64,000 bases of DNA, from positions 219,585,735-219,649,734 of the forward strand of contig NC_133534.1 in the NCBI RefSeq assembly GCF_048544455.1, given 5' to 3'. The DNA comes from Silene latifolia. Taxonomy: Eukaryota; Streptophyta; Magnoliopsida; Caryophyllales; Caryophyllaceae. The position numbers and the translations under genes are program-made. The first letter of the stretch is position 1. Each line of letters opens with the position of its first letter. Of this stretch, positions 1-13,299 are shown in pieces. The notes beneath the pieces are model-generated. The model did not search any database. It saw only the letters and a list, made by a program, of their open reading frames with translations, and was not told where the DNA came from.

Positions 1-3000
1 ATCCTTGTGTTAAAATAATAGTACTTGTTCAATTAGTCCATGTGACTTGTTGTGTGAACCATTTGTCCTTGTTCATTAGCCCTTGTGACTCATTGTGTGA
101 ACCATTTGTCCTTGTTTATTAATAAATGTGACTCATTGTGTGAACTATTTGTCCTTGTTTATTAGTCCATGTGAGTCGTTGTGTGAACCATTTGTTCTTG
201 TTCATTAGCCCTTGTGACTCGTTGTGTTAAACAATTTTACTTGTTCCTTATTCCATGTGACACGTTGTGTGAACCCTTTATCCTTGTTCATTAGTGCATG
301 TGACTCGTTGTGTTAAAATAATTGCCCTTGTTCATTAGTCCATGTGACTCGTTGTGTGAACCATTTGTCCTTGTTCATTAGTCCTTGTGACTCGTTGTGA
401 AAAACAATTGTACTTGTTCATTAGTCCATGTGACTCGTTGTGTGAACCATTTGCCCTTATTCGTAAGTCCTTGTGACACGTTGTGTAAACCATTTGTCCT
501 TGTTCATTAATCCTTGTGATAAAACAATTGTACTTGTTCATTAGTCCATGTGACTCGTTGTGTGAACCAATTTGTCCATGTTCATTAGCCCTTGTGACTC
601 ATTGTGTGAACTATTTGTCCTTGTTTATTAATAAATGTGACTCGTTGTGTGAACCATTTGTCCTTGTTTATTAGTCCTTGGGAGTCGTTGTGTTAAAACA
701 ATTGTACTTGTTCATTAGTCCATGTGAGTCATTGTGTGAACCATTTGTTCTTGTTCATTAGCCCTTGTGACTCGTTGTGTTAAACAATTGTACTTGTTCC
801 TTAGTCCATGTGACTCGTTGTGTGAAACATTTGTCCTTGTTCATTAGTCCTTGTGACTCGTTGTATAAACCATTTATCCTTGTTCATTATTCCTTGTGAG
901 TCGTTACATTAACCAATTGTACTTGTTCATTAGTCCATGTGACTCGTTGTGTGAACCATTTGTTCTTGTTTATTTATAAATGTGACTCGTTAGGTGAAAC
1001 ATTTGTCCGTGTTCATTAGTCCTTGTGACTCGTTGTGTAAACCATTTATCCTTGTTCATTAGTCCTTGTGAGTCGTTCCATTAAACAATTGTACTTGTTC
1101 ATTAGTCCATGTGACTCGTTGTGTGAACCATTTGTTCTTGTTCATTAGCCCTTGTGACTCGTTGTGTTAAATAATTGTACTTGTTCCTTAGTCTATGTGA
1201 CTTGTTGTGTGAACCATTTGTCCTTGTTCATTAGTCCTTGTGGCTCGTTGTGTTAAACAATTGTACTTGTTCATTTGTGCATGTGACTCGTTGTGTGAAC
1301 CATTTGTTCTTGTTCATTAGCCCTTGTGACTCGTTGTGTTAAATAATTGTACTTGTTCCTTAGTCTATGTGACTTGTTGTGTGAACCATTTGTCCATGTT
1401 CATTAGTCCTTGTGACTCATTGTGTAAAACAATTGTACTTGTTCATTAGTCCATGTGACTCGTTGTGTGAACCATTTGCCCTTGTTCGTTAGTCCTTGTG
1501 ACACGTTGTGTAAACCATTTGTCCTTCTTCATTAATCCTTGTGTTAAAACAATTGTACTTGTTCATTAGTCCATGTGACTCGTTGTGTGAACCATTTGTC
1601 CTTGTTCATTAGCCCTTGTGACTCATTGTGTAAACAATTTATCCTTGTTCATTAGTCCTTGTGAGTCATTGTGTTAAACAATTGTACTTATGCATTAATC
1701 CATGTGACTCGTTGTGTGAACCATTTGCCCTTGTTCGTTAGTCCTTCTGACACGTTGTGTAAACCATTTGTCCTTGTTCATTAGTCCTTGTGACTTGTTG
1801 TGTTAAAACAATTGTACTTGTTCATTTGTCCATGTGACTCGTTGTGTGAACCATTTGTCCTTGTTCATTAGTCCTTGTGACTCATTGTGTAAAACAATTG
1901 TACTTGTTCATTAGTCCATGTGACTAGTTGTGTGAACCATTTGCCCTTGTTCGTTAGTCCTTGTGACACGTTGTGTAAACCATTTGTCCTTCTTCATTAA
2001 TCCTTGTGTTTAACCAATTGTACTTGTTCATTAGTCCATGTGACTCGTTGTGTGAACCAATTTGTCCATGTTCATTAGCCCTTGTGACTCATTGTGTGAA
2101 CTATTTGTCCTTGTTTATTAATAAATGTGACTCGTTGTGTGAACCATTTGTCTTCATTAGTCCATGTGAGTCGTTGTGTGAACCATTTGTTCTTGTTCAT
2201 TAGCCCTTGTGACTCGTTGTGTTAAACAAATGTACTTGTTCCTTAGTCCATGTGACTCGTTGTGTGAAACATTTGTCCTTGTTCATTAGTCCTTGTGACT
2301 CGTTGTATAAACCATGTATCCTTGTTCATTATTCCTTGTCGGTGCTCTTAAAAACAATTGTACTTGTTCATTAGTCCATGTGACTTGTTGTGTGAACCAT
2401 TTGTTCTTGTTTATTAATAAATGTGACTCGTTGTGTGAAACATTTGTCCTTGTTCATTAGTCCTTGTGACTCGTTGTGTAAACCATTTATCCTTGTTCAT
2501 TATTCCTTGTGAGTCGCTTCATTAAACAATTGTACTTGTTCATTAGTCCATGTGACTCGTTGTGTGAACCATTTGTTGTTGTTCATTAGCCCTTGTGACT
2601 CGTTGTGTTAAATAATTGTACTTGTTCCTTAGTCTATGTGACTTGTTGTGTGAACCATTTGTCCTTGTTCATTAGTCCTTGTGGCTCGTTGTGTTAAACA
2701 ATTGTACTTGTTCATTAGTGCATGTGACTCGTTGTGTGAACCATTTGTTCTTGTTCATTAGCCCTTGTGACTCATTGTGTAAAACAATTGTACTTGTTCA
2801 TTAGTCCATGTGACTCGTTGTGTGAACCATTTGCCCTTGTTCGTTAGTCCTTGTGACACGTTGTGTAAACCATTTGTCCTTGTTCATTAATCCTTGTGAT
2901 AAAACAATTGTACTTGTTCATTAGTCCATGTGACTCGTTGTGTGAACCAATTTGTCCATGTTCATTAGCCCTTGTGACTCATTGTGTTAAATAATTGTAC

Positions 3001-6000
3001 TTGTTCCTTAGTCTATGTGACTTGTTGTGTGAACCATTTGTCCTTGTTCATTAGTCCTTGTGACTCATTGTGTAAAACAATTGTACTTGTTCATTAGTCC
3101 ATGTGACTCGTTGTGTGAACCATTTGCCCTTGTTCGTTAGTCCTTCTGACACATTGTGTAAACCATTTATCCTTGTTCATTAATCCTTATGTTAAAACAA
3201 TTGTACTTGTTCATTAGTCCATGTGACTCGTTGTGTGAACCATCTGTCCTTGTTCATTAGCCCTTGTGACTCGTTGTGTGAACCATTTGTCCTTGTTTAT
3301 TAATAAATGTGACACGTTGTGTGAAACATTTGTCCTTGTTCATTAGTCCTTGTGACTCGTTGTGTAAACCATTTGTCCTTGTTCATTATTCCTTGTGAGT
3401 CGTTCTGTTAAACAATTGTACTTGTTCATTAGTCCATGTGACTCGTTGTGCGAACCATTTGCCCTTATTCGTAAGTCCTTGTGACACGTTGTGTAAACCA
3501 TTTGTCCTTGTTCATTAATCCTTGTGATAAAACAATTGTACTTGTTCATTAGTCCATGTGACTCGTTGTGTGAACCAATTTGTCCATGTTCATTAGCCCT
3601 TGTGAATCATTGTGTGAACTATTTGTCCTTGTTTATTAATAAATGTGACTCGTTGTGTGAACCATTTGTCCTTGTTTATTAGTCCTTGGGAGTCGTTGTG
3701 TTAAAACAATTGTACTTGTTCATTAGTCCATGTGAGTCATTGTGTGAACCATTTGTTCTTGTTCATTAGCCCTTGTGACTCGTTGTGTTAAACAATTGTA
3801 CTTGTTCCTTAGTCCATGTGACTCGTTGTGTGAAACATTTGTCCTTGTTCATTAGTCCTTGTGACTCGTTGTATAAACCATTTATCCTTGTTCATTATTC
3901 CTTGTGAGTCGTTACATAACCAATTGTACTTGTTCATTAGTCCATGTGACTCGTTGTGTGAACCATTTGTTCTTGTTTCTTTATAAATGTGACTCGTTAG
4001 GTGAAACATTTGTCCGTGTTCATTAGTCCTTGTGACTCGTTGTGTAAACCATTTATCCTTGTTCATTATTCCTTGTGAGTCGCTTACATTAAACAATTGT
4101 ACTTGTTCATTAGTCCATGTGACTCGTTGTGTGAACCATTTGTTCTTGTTCATTAGCCCTTGTGACTCGTTGTGTTAAATAATTGTACTTGTTCCTTAGT
4201 CTATGTGACTTGTTGTGTGAACCATTTGTCCTTGTTCATTAGTCCTTGTGGCTCGTTGTGTTAAACAATTGTACTTGTTCATTTGTGCATGTGACTCGTT
4301 GTGTGAACCATTTGTTCTTGTTCATTAGCCCTTGTGACTCGTTGTGTTAAATAATTGTACTTGTTCCTTAGTCTATGTGACTTGTTGTGTGAACCATTTG
4401 TCCTTGTTCATTAGTCCTTGTGGCTCGTTGTGTTAAACAATTGTACTTGTTCATTAGTGCATGTGACTCGTTGTGTGAACCATTTGTTCTTGTTCATTAG
4501 CCCTTGTGACTCATTGTGTAAAACAATTGTACTTGTTCATTAGTCCATGTGACTCGTTGTGTGAACCATTTGCCCTTGTTCGTTAGTCCTTGTGACACGT
4601 TGTGTAAACCATTTGTCCTTGTTCATTAATCCTTGTGATAAAACAATTGTACTTGTTCATTAGTCCATGTGACTCGTTGTGTGAACCAATTTGTCCATGT
4701 TCATTAGCCCTTGTGACTCATTGTGTTAAATAATTGTACTTGTTCCTTAGTCTATGTGACTTGTTGTGTGAACCATTTGTCCTTGTTCATTAGTCCTTGT
4801 GACTCATTGTGTAAAACAATTGTACTTGTTCATTAGTCCATGTGACTCGTTGTGTGAACCATTTGCCCTTGTTCGTTAGTCCTTGTGACACGTTGTGTAA
4901 ACCATTTGTCCTTCTTCATTAATCCTTGCGTTAAAACAATTGTACTTGTTCATTAGTCCATGTGACTCGTTGTGTAAACCATTTGTCCTTGTTCATTAGC
5001 CCTTGTGACTCATTGTGTAAACAATTTATCCTTGTTCATTAGTCCTTGTGAGTCGTTGTGTTAAACAATTGTACTTGTTCATTAGTCCATGTGACTCGTT
5101 GTGTGAACCATTTGCCCTTGTTCGTTAGTCCTTCTGACACATTGTGTAAACCATTTATCCTTGTTCATTAATCCTTATGTTAAAACAATTGTACTTGTTC
5201 ATTAGTCCATGTGACTCGTTGTGTGAACCATCTGTCCTTGTTCATTAGCCCTTGTGACTCGTTGTGTGAACCATTTGTCCTTGTTTATTAATAAATGTGA
5301 CACGTTGTGTGAAACATTTGTCCTTGTTCATTAGTCCTTGTGACTCGTTGTGTAAACCATTTGTCCTTGTTCATTATTCCTTGTGAGTCGTTCTGTTAAA
5401 CAATTGTACTTGTTCATTAGTCCATGTGACTCGTTGTGCGAACCATTTGCCCTTATTCGTAAGTCCTTGTGACACGTTGTGTAAACCATTTGTCCTTGTT
5501 CATTAATCCTTGTGATAAAACAATTGTACTTGTTCATTAGTCCATGTGACTCGTTGTGTGAACCAATTTGTCCATGTTCATTAGCCCTTGTGACTCATTG
5601 TGTGAACTATTTGTCCTTGTTTATTAATAAATGTGACTCGTTGTGTGAACCATTTGTCCTTGTTTATTAGTCCTTGGGAGTCGTTGTGTTAAAACAATTG
5701 TACTTGTTCATTAGTCCATGTGAGTCATTGTGTGAACCATTTGTTCTTGTTCATTAGCCCTTGTGACTCGTTGTGTTAAACAATTGTACTTGTTCCTTAG
5801 TCCATGTGACTCGTTGTGTGAAACATTTGTCCTTGTTCATTAGTCCTTGTGACTCGTTGTATAAACCATTTATCCTTGTTCATTATTCCTTGTGAGTCGC
5901 TCATTAACCAATTGTACTTGTTCATTAGTCCATGTGACTCGTTGTGCGAACCATTTGTTCTTGTTTATTTTTAAATGTGACTCGTTAGGTGAAACATTTG

Positions 6001-7240
6001 TCCGTGTTCATTAGTCCTTGTGACTCGTTGTGTAAACCATTTATCCTTGTTCATTATTCCTTGTGAGTCGCTCTGTTAAACAATTGTACTTGTTCATTAG
6101 TCCATGTGACTCGTTGTGTGAACCATTTGTTCTTGTTCATTAGCCCTTGTGACTCGTTGTGTTAAATAATTGTACTTGTTCCTTAGTCTATGTGACTTGT
6201 TGTGTGAACCATTTGTCCTTGTTCATTAGTCCTTGTGGCTCGTTGTGTTAAACAATTGTACTTGTTCATTTGTGCATGTGACTCGTTGTGTGAACCATTT
6301 GTTCTTGTTCATTAGCCCTTGTGACTCGTTGTGTTAAATAATTGTACTTGTTCCTTAGTCTATGTGACTTGTTGTGTGAACCATTTGTCCATGTTCATTA
6401 GTCCTTGTGACTCATTGTGTAAAACAATTGTACTTGTTCATTAGTCCATGTGACTCGTTGTGTGAACCATTTGCCCTTGTTCGTTAGTCCTTGTGACACG
6501 TTGTGTAAACCATTTGTCCTTCTTCATTAATCCTTGTGTTAAAACAATTGTACTTGTTCATTAGTCCATGTGACTCGTTGTGTGAACCATTTGTCCTTGT
6601 TCATTAGCCCTTGTGACTCATTGTGTAAACAATTTATCCTTGTTCATTAGTCCTTGTGAGTCGTTGTGTTAAACAATTGTACTTGTTCATTAGTCCATGT
6701 GACTCGTGTGAACCATTTGCCCTTGTTCGTTAGTCCTTCTGACACATTGTGTAAACCATTTATCCTAGTTCATTAATCCTTGTGTTAAAACAATTGTACT
6801 TGTTCATTAGTCCATGTGACTCGTTGTGTGAACCATCTGTCCTTGTTCATTAGCCCTTGTGACTCGTTGTGTGAACCATTTGTCTTTGTTTATTAATAAA
6901 TGTGACACGTTGTGTGAAACATTTGTCCTTGTTCATTAGTCCTTGTGACTTGTTGTGTAAACCATTTGTCCTTGTTCATTAGTCCTTGTGGCTCGTTGTG
7001 TTAAACAATTGTACTTGTTCATTAGTGCATGTGACTCGTTGTGTGAACCGTTTGTCCTTTTTCATTAGTCCTTGTGACTCGTTGTGTAAACCATTTGTCC
7101 TTGTTCATTAGTCCTTGTGACTTGTTGTGTTAAAACAATCATACTTGTTCATTAGTCCATGTGACTCATTGTGTGAACCATTTGCCCTTATTCGTAAGTC
7201 CTTGTGACAGGTTGTGTAAACCATTTGTCCGTGTTCATTA

Positions 7241-8989
7241 ATCCTTGTGTTAAAATAATAGTACTTGTTCAATTAGTCCATGTGACTTGTTGTGTGAACC
7301 ATTTGTCCTTGTTCATTAGCCCTTGTGACTCATTGTGTGAACCATTTGTCCTTGTTTATTAATAAATGTGACTCATTGTGTGAACTATTTGTCCTTGTTT
7401 ATTAGTCCATGTGAGTCGTTGTGTGAACCATTTGTTCTTGTTCATTAGCCCTTGTGACTCGTTGTGTTAAACAATTTTACTTGTTCCTTATTCCATGTGA
7501 CACGTTGTGTGAACCCTTTATCCTTGTTCATTAGTGCATGTGACTCGTTGTGTTAAAATAATTGCCCTTGTTCATTAGTCCATGTGACTCGTTGTGTGAA
7601 CCATTTGTCCTTGTTCATTAGTCCTTGTGACTCGTTGTGAAAAACAATTGTACTTGTTCATTAGTCCATGTGACTCGTTGTGTGAACCATTTGCCCTTAT
7701 TCGTAAGTCCTTGTGACACGTTGTGTAAACCATTTGTCCTTGTTCATTAATCCTTGTGATAAAACAATTGTACTTGTTCATTAGTCCATGTGACTCGTTG
7801 TGTGAACCAATTTGTCCATGTTCATTAGCCCTTGTGACTCATTGTGTGAACTATTTGTCCTTGTTTATTAATAAATGTGACTCGTTGTGTGAACCATTTG
7901 TCCTTGTTTATTAGTCCTTGGGAGTCGTTGTGTTAAAACAATTGTACTTGTTCATTAGTCCATGTGAGTCATTGTGTGAACCATTTGTTCTTGTTCATTA
8001 GCCCTTGTGACTCGTTGTGTTAAACAATTGTACTTGTTCCTTAGTCCATGTGACTCGTTGTGTGAAACATTTGTCCTTGTTCATTAGTCCTTGTGACTCG
8101 TTGTATAAACCATTTATCCTTGTTCATTATTCCTTGTGAGTCGTTACGTAACCAATTGTACTTGTTCATTAGTCCATGTGACTCGTTGTGTGAACCATTT
8201 GTTCTTGTTTATTTATAAATGTGACTCGTTAGGTGAAACATTTGTCCGTGTTCATTAGTCCTTGTGACTCGTTGTGTAAACCATTTATCCTTGTTCATTA
8301 TTCCTTGTGAGTCGTTCTGTTAAACAATTGTACTTGTTCATTAGTCCATGTGACTCGTTGTGTGAACCATTTGTTCTTGTTCATTAGCCCTTGTGACTCG
8401 TTGTGTTAAATAATTGTACTTGTTCCTTAGTCTATGTGACTTGTTGTGTGAACCATTTGTCCTTGTTCATTAGTCCTTGTGGCTCGTTGTGTTAAACAAT
8501 TGTACTTGTTCATTTGTGCATGTGACTCGTTGTGTGAACCATTTGTTCTTGTTCATTAGCCCTTGTGACTCGTTGTGTTAAATAATTGTACTTGTTCCTT
8601 AGTCTATGTGACTTGTTGTGTGAACCATTTGTCCATGTTCATTAGTCCTTGTGACTCATTGTGTAAAACAATTGTACTTGTTCATTAGTCCATGTGACTC
8701 GTTGTGTGAACCATTTGCCCTTGTTCGTTAGTCCTTGTGACACGTTGTGTAAACCATTTGTCCTTCTTCATTAATCCTTGTGTTAAAACAATTGTACTTG
8801 TTCATTAGTCCATGTGACTCGTTGTGTGAACCATTTGTCCTTGTTCATTAGCCCTTGTGACTCATTGTGTAAACAATTTATCCTTGTTCATTAGTCCTTG
8901 TGAGTCGTTGTGTTAAACAATTGTACTTGGTCATTAGTCCATGTGACTCGTTGTGTGAACCATTTGCCCTTGTTCGTTAGTCCTTCTGA
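7241..8989. repeat. Long-range higher-order copy of 1-1750
   Basis: Bases 1 to about 1750 recur here at an offset of 7240, falling to 7239 after a 1-nt indel near 8140. Rare variants are shared, such as ttaaaataatagtacttg at the start and a monomer with aggtgaaacatttgtccgtg. The two indel or substitution sites I noticed between the copies in the first kilobase are both at the gagtcgtt-N-tta site (near 900/8140 and 1075/8314). Similarity weakens after about 1690, where one copy has cttatgcattaatcc and the other cttggtcattagtcc. Confidence 0.8.
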
Positions 8990-11900
8990 CACATTGTGTA
9001 AACCATTTATCCTAGTTCATTAATCCTTGTGTTAAAACAATTGTACTTGTTCATTAGTCCATGTGACTCGTTGTGTGAACCATCTGTCCTTGTTCATTAG
9101 CCCTTGTGACTCGTTGTGTGAACCATTTGTCTTTGTTTATTAATAAATGTGACACGTTGTGTGAAACATTTGTCCTTGTTCATTAGTCCTTGTGACTTGT
9201 TGTGTAAACCATTTGTCCTTGTTCATTAGTCCTTGTGGCTCGTTGTGTTAAACAATTGTACTTGTTCATTAGTGCATGTGACTCGTTGTGTGAACCGTTT
9301 GTCCTTTTTCATTAGTCCTTGTGACTCGTTGTGTAAACCTTTTGTCCTTGTTCATTAGTCCTTGTGACTTGTTGTGTTAAAACAATCATACTTGTTCATT
9401 AGTCCATGTGACTCATTGTGTGAACCATTTGCCCTTATTCGTAAGTCCTTGTGACAGGTTGTGTAAACCATTTGTCCGTGTTCGTTAATCCTTGTGTTAA
9501 AATAATTGTACTTGTTCAATTAGTCAATGTGACTTGTTGTGTGAACCATTTGTCCTTGTTCATTAGCCCTTGTGACTCATTGTGTGAACCATTTGTCCTT
9601 GTTTATTAATAAATGTGACTCATTGTGTGAACTATTTGTCCTTGTTTATTAGTCCATGTGAGTCGTTGTGTGAACCATTTGTTCTTGTTCATTAGCCCTT
9701 GTGACTCGTTGTGTTAAACAATTTTACTTGTTCCTTATTCCATGTGACTCGTTGTGTGAACCCTTTATCCTTGTTCATTAGTGCATGTGACTCGTTGTGT
9801 TAAAATAATTGCCCTTGTTCATTAGTCCATGTGACTCGTTGTGTGAACCATTTGTCCTTGTTCATTAGTCCTTGTGACTCGTTGTGAAAAACAATTGTAC
9901 TTGTTCATTAGTCCATGTGACTCGTTGTGTGAACCATTTGCCCTTATTCGTAAGTCCTTGTGACACGTTGTATAAACCATTTGTCCTTGTTCATTAATCC
10001 TTGTGTTAAAACAATTGTACTTGTTCATTAGTCCATGTGACTTGTTGTGTGAACCATTTGTCCTTGTTCATTAGCCCTTGTGACTCATTGTGTGAACCAT
10101 TTGTCCTTGTTTATTAATAAATGTAACTCATTGTGTGAACTATTTGTCCTTGTTTATTAGTCCTTGTGAGTCGTTGTGTTAAAACAATTGTACTTGTTCA
10201 TTAGTCCATGTGAGTCGTTGTGTGAACCATTTGTTCTTGTTCATTAGCCCTTGTGACTCGTTGTGTTAAACAATTGTACTTGTTCCTTAGTCCATGTGAC
10301 TCGTTGTGTGAAACATTTGTCCTTGTTCATTAGTCCTTGTGACTCGTTGTGTAAACCATTTATCCTTGTTCATTATTCCTTGTGAGTCGTTACTAAACAA
10401 TTGTACTTGTTCATTAGTCCATGTGACTCGTTGTGTGAACCATTTGTTCTTCTTTATTAATAAATCTGACTCGTTGTGTGAAACATTTGTCCTTGTTCAT
10501 TAGTCCTTGTGACTCGTTGTGTAAACCATTTATCCTTGTTCATTATTCCTTGTGAGTCGTTCTGTTAAACAATTGTACTTGTTCATTAGTCCATGTGACT
10601 CGTTGTGTGAACCATTTGTTCTTGTTCATTAGCACTTGTGACTCGTTGTATTAAATAATTGTACTTGTTCCTTAGTCTATGTGACTTGTTGTGTGAACCA
10701 TTTATCCTTGTTCATTATTCCTTGTGAGTCGTTCTGTTAAACAATTGTACTTGTTCATTAGTCCATGTGACTCGTTGTGTGAACCATTTGTCCTTGTTCA
10801 ATAGTCCTTGTGGCTCGTTGTGTTAAGCAATTGTACTTGTTCATTAGTGCATGTGACTCGTTGTGTGAACTGTTTGTCCTTTTTCATTAGTCCTTGTGAC
10901 TCGTTGTGTAAACCATTTGTCCTTGTTCATTAGTCCTTGTGACTTGTTGTGTTAAAACAATTGTACTTGTTCATTTGTCCATGTGACTCGTTGTGTAAAC
11001 CATTGTCCTTGTTCATTAGTCCTTGTGACTCATCGTGTAAAACAATTGTACTTGTTCATTAGTCCATGTGACTCGTTGTGTGAACCATTTGCCCTTGTTC
11101 GTTAGTCCTTGTGACACGTTGTGTAAACCATTTGTCCTTCTTCATTAATCCTTGTGTTAAAACAATTGTACTTGTTCATTAGTCCATGTGACTCGTTGTG
11201 TGAACCATTTGCCCTTGTTCGTTAGTCCTTCTGACACGTTGTGTAAACCATTTATCCTTGCTCATTAATCCTTGTGTTAAAACAATTGTACTTGTTCATT
11301 AGTCCATGTGACTCGTTGTGTGAACCATCTGTCCTTGATCATTAGCCCTTGTGACTCGTTGTGTGAACCATTTGTCCTTGTTTTTTAATAAATGTGACAC
11401 GTTGTGTGAAACATTTGTCCTTGTTCATTAGTCCTTGTGACTCGTTGTGTAAACCATTTATCCTTGTTCATTATTCCTTGTGAGTCGTTGTGTTACACAA
11501 TTGTACTTGTTCATTAGTCCATGTGACTCGTTGTGTGAACCATTTGTTCTTCTTCATTAGCCCTTGTGACTCGTTGTGTTAAACAATTTTACTTGTTCTT
11601 TATTCCATGTGACTCGTTGTGTGAACCCTTTATCCTTGTTCATTAGTGCATGTGACTCGTTGTGTTAAAATAATTGCCCTTGTTCATTAGTCCATGTGAC
11701 TCGTTGTGTGAACCATTTGTCCGTGTTCATTAGTCCTTGTGACTCGTTGTGAAAAACAATTGTACTTGTTCATTAGTCCATGTGACTCGTTGTGTGAACC
11801 ATTTGCCCTTATTCGTAAGTCCTTGTGATACGTTGTGTAAACCATTTGTCCTTGTTCATTAATCCTTGTGTTAAAACAATTGTACTTGTTCATTAGTCCA

Positions 11901-13299
11901 TGTGACTCGTTGTGTGAACCATTTATTCTTGTTCATTAGCCTTTGTGACTCGTTGTGTTAAACAATTGTACTTGTTCCTTAGTCCATGTGACTCGTAGTG
12001 TGAAACATTTGTCCTTGTTCATTAGTCCTTGTGACTCGTTGTGTAAACCATTTATCCTTGTTCATTAGTCCTTGTGAGTCGTTCCATTAAACAATTGTAC
12101 TTGTTCATTAGTCCATGTGACTCGTTGTGTGAACCATTTGTTCTTGTTTATTAATAAATGTGACTCGTTGTGTGAAACATTTGTCCTTGTTCATTAGTCC
12201 TTGTGACTCGTTGTGTAAACCATTTATCCTCGTTCATTATTCCCCTGTGAGTCGTTCATTAAACAATTGTACTTGTTCATTAGTCCATGTGACTCGTTGT
12301 GTGAACCATTTGTTCTTGTTCATTAGCCCTTGTGACTCGTTGTGTTAAATAATTGTATTTGTTCCTTAGTCTATGTGACTTGTTGTGTGAACCATTTGTC
12401 CTTGTTCATTAGTCCTTGTGGCTCGTTGTGTTAAACAATTGTACTTGTTCATTAGTGCATGTGACTCGTTGTGTGAACCATTTGTTCTTGTTCATTAGCC
12501 CTTGTGACTCAATGTGTTAAATAATTGTACTTGTTCCTTAGTCTATGTGACTTGTTGTGTGAACCATTTGTCCTTGTTCATTAGTCCTTGTGACTCATTG
12601 TGTAAAACAGTTGTACTTGTTCATTAGTCCATGTGACTCGTTGTGTGAACCATTTGCCCTTTTTCGTTAGTCCTTGTGACACGTTGTGTAAACCATTTGT
12701 CCTTCTTCATTAATCCTTGTGTTAAAACAATTGTACTTGTTCATTAGTCCATGTGACTCGTTGTGTGAACCATTTGCCCTGGTTCGTTAGTCCTTCTGAC
12801 ACGTTGTGTAAACCATTTATCCTTGCTCATTAATCCTTGTGTTAAAAAAATTGTACTTGTTCATTAGTCCATGTGACTCGTTGTGTGAACCATCTGTCCT
12901 AGATCATTAGCTCTTGTGACTCGTTGTGTGAACCATTTGTCCTTGTTTATTAATAAATGTGACACGTTGTGTGAAACATTTGTCCTTGTTCATTAGTCCT
13001 TGTGACTCGTTGTGTAAACCATTCATCCTTGTTCATTATTCCTTGTGAGTCGTTGTGTTACACAATTGTACTTGTTCATTAGTCCATGTGACTCGTTGTG
13101 TGAACCATTTGTTCTTCTTCATTAGCCCTTGTGACTCGTTGTGTTAAACAATTTTACTTGTTCTTTATTCAATGTGACTCGTTGTGTGAACCCTTTATCC
13201 TTGTTCATTAGTGCATGTGACTCGTTGTGTTAAAATAATTGCCCTTGTTCATTAGTCCATGTGACTCGTTGTGTGAACCATTTGTCCGTGTTCATTAGT
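8303..13299. repeat. 4,997-bp satellite block, first copy of a recent tandem duplication
   Basis: Every diagnostic variant here reappears 4,997 bp downstream in 13300-18296, including the peptide-encoding anchors at 9822/14819 and 11687/16686 (offset 4999 after small indels). Reading the two copies side by side I found only a handful of differences. Three of them are at the gagtcgttctgtta site (near 10387, 12075 and 12252). The unit holds about 116 monomers and more than one lower-level higher-order repeat. Confidence 0.88.

Noticed and set aside
335..541. Recurring 68-codon minus-strand ORFs (MNKYNCF...) at about 17 places in the satellite
   Set aside because: They follow from the 43-bp repeat (three monomers are 129 bp, in frame) and from higher-order copying. 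There is no start context, domain or conservation beyond the DNA repeat itself.
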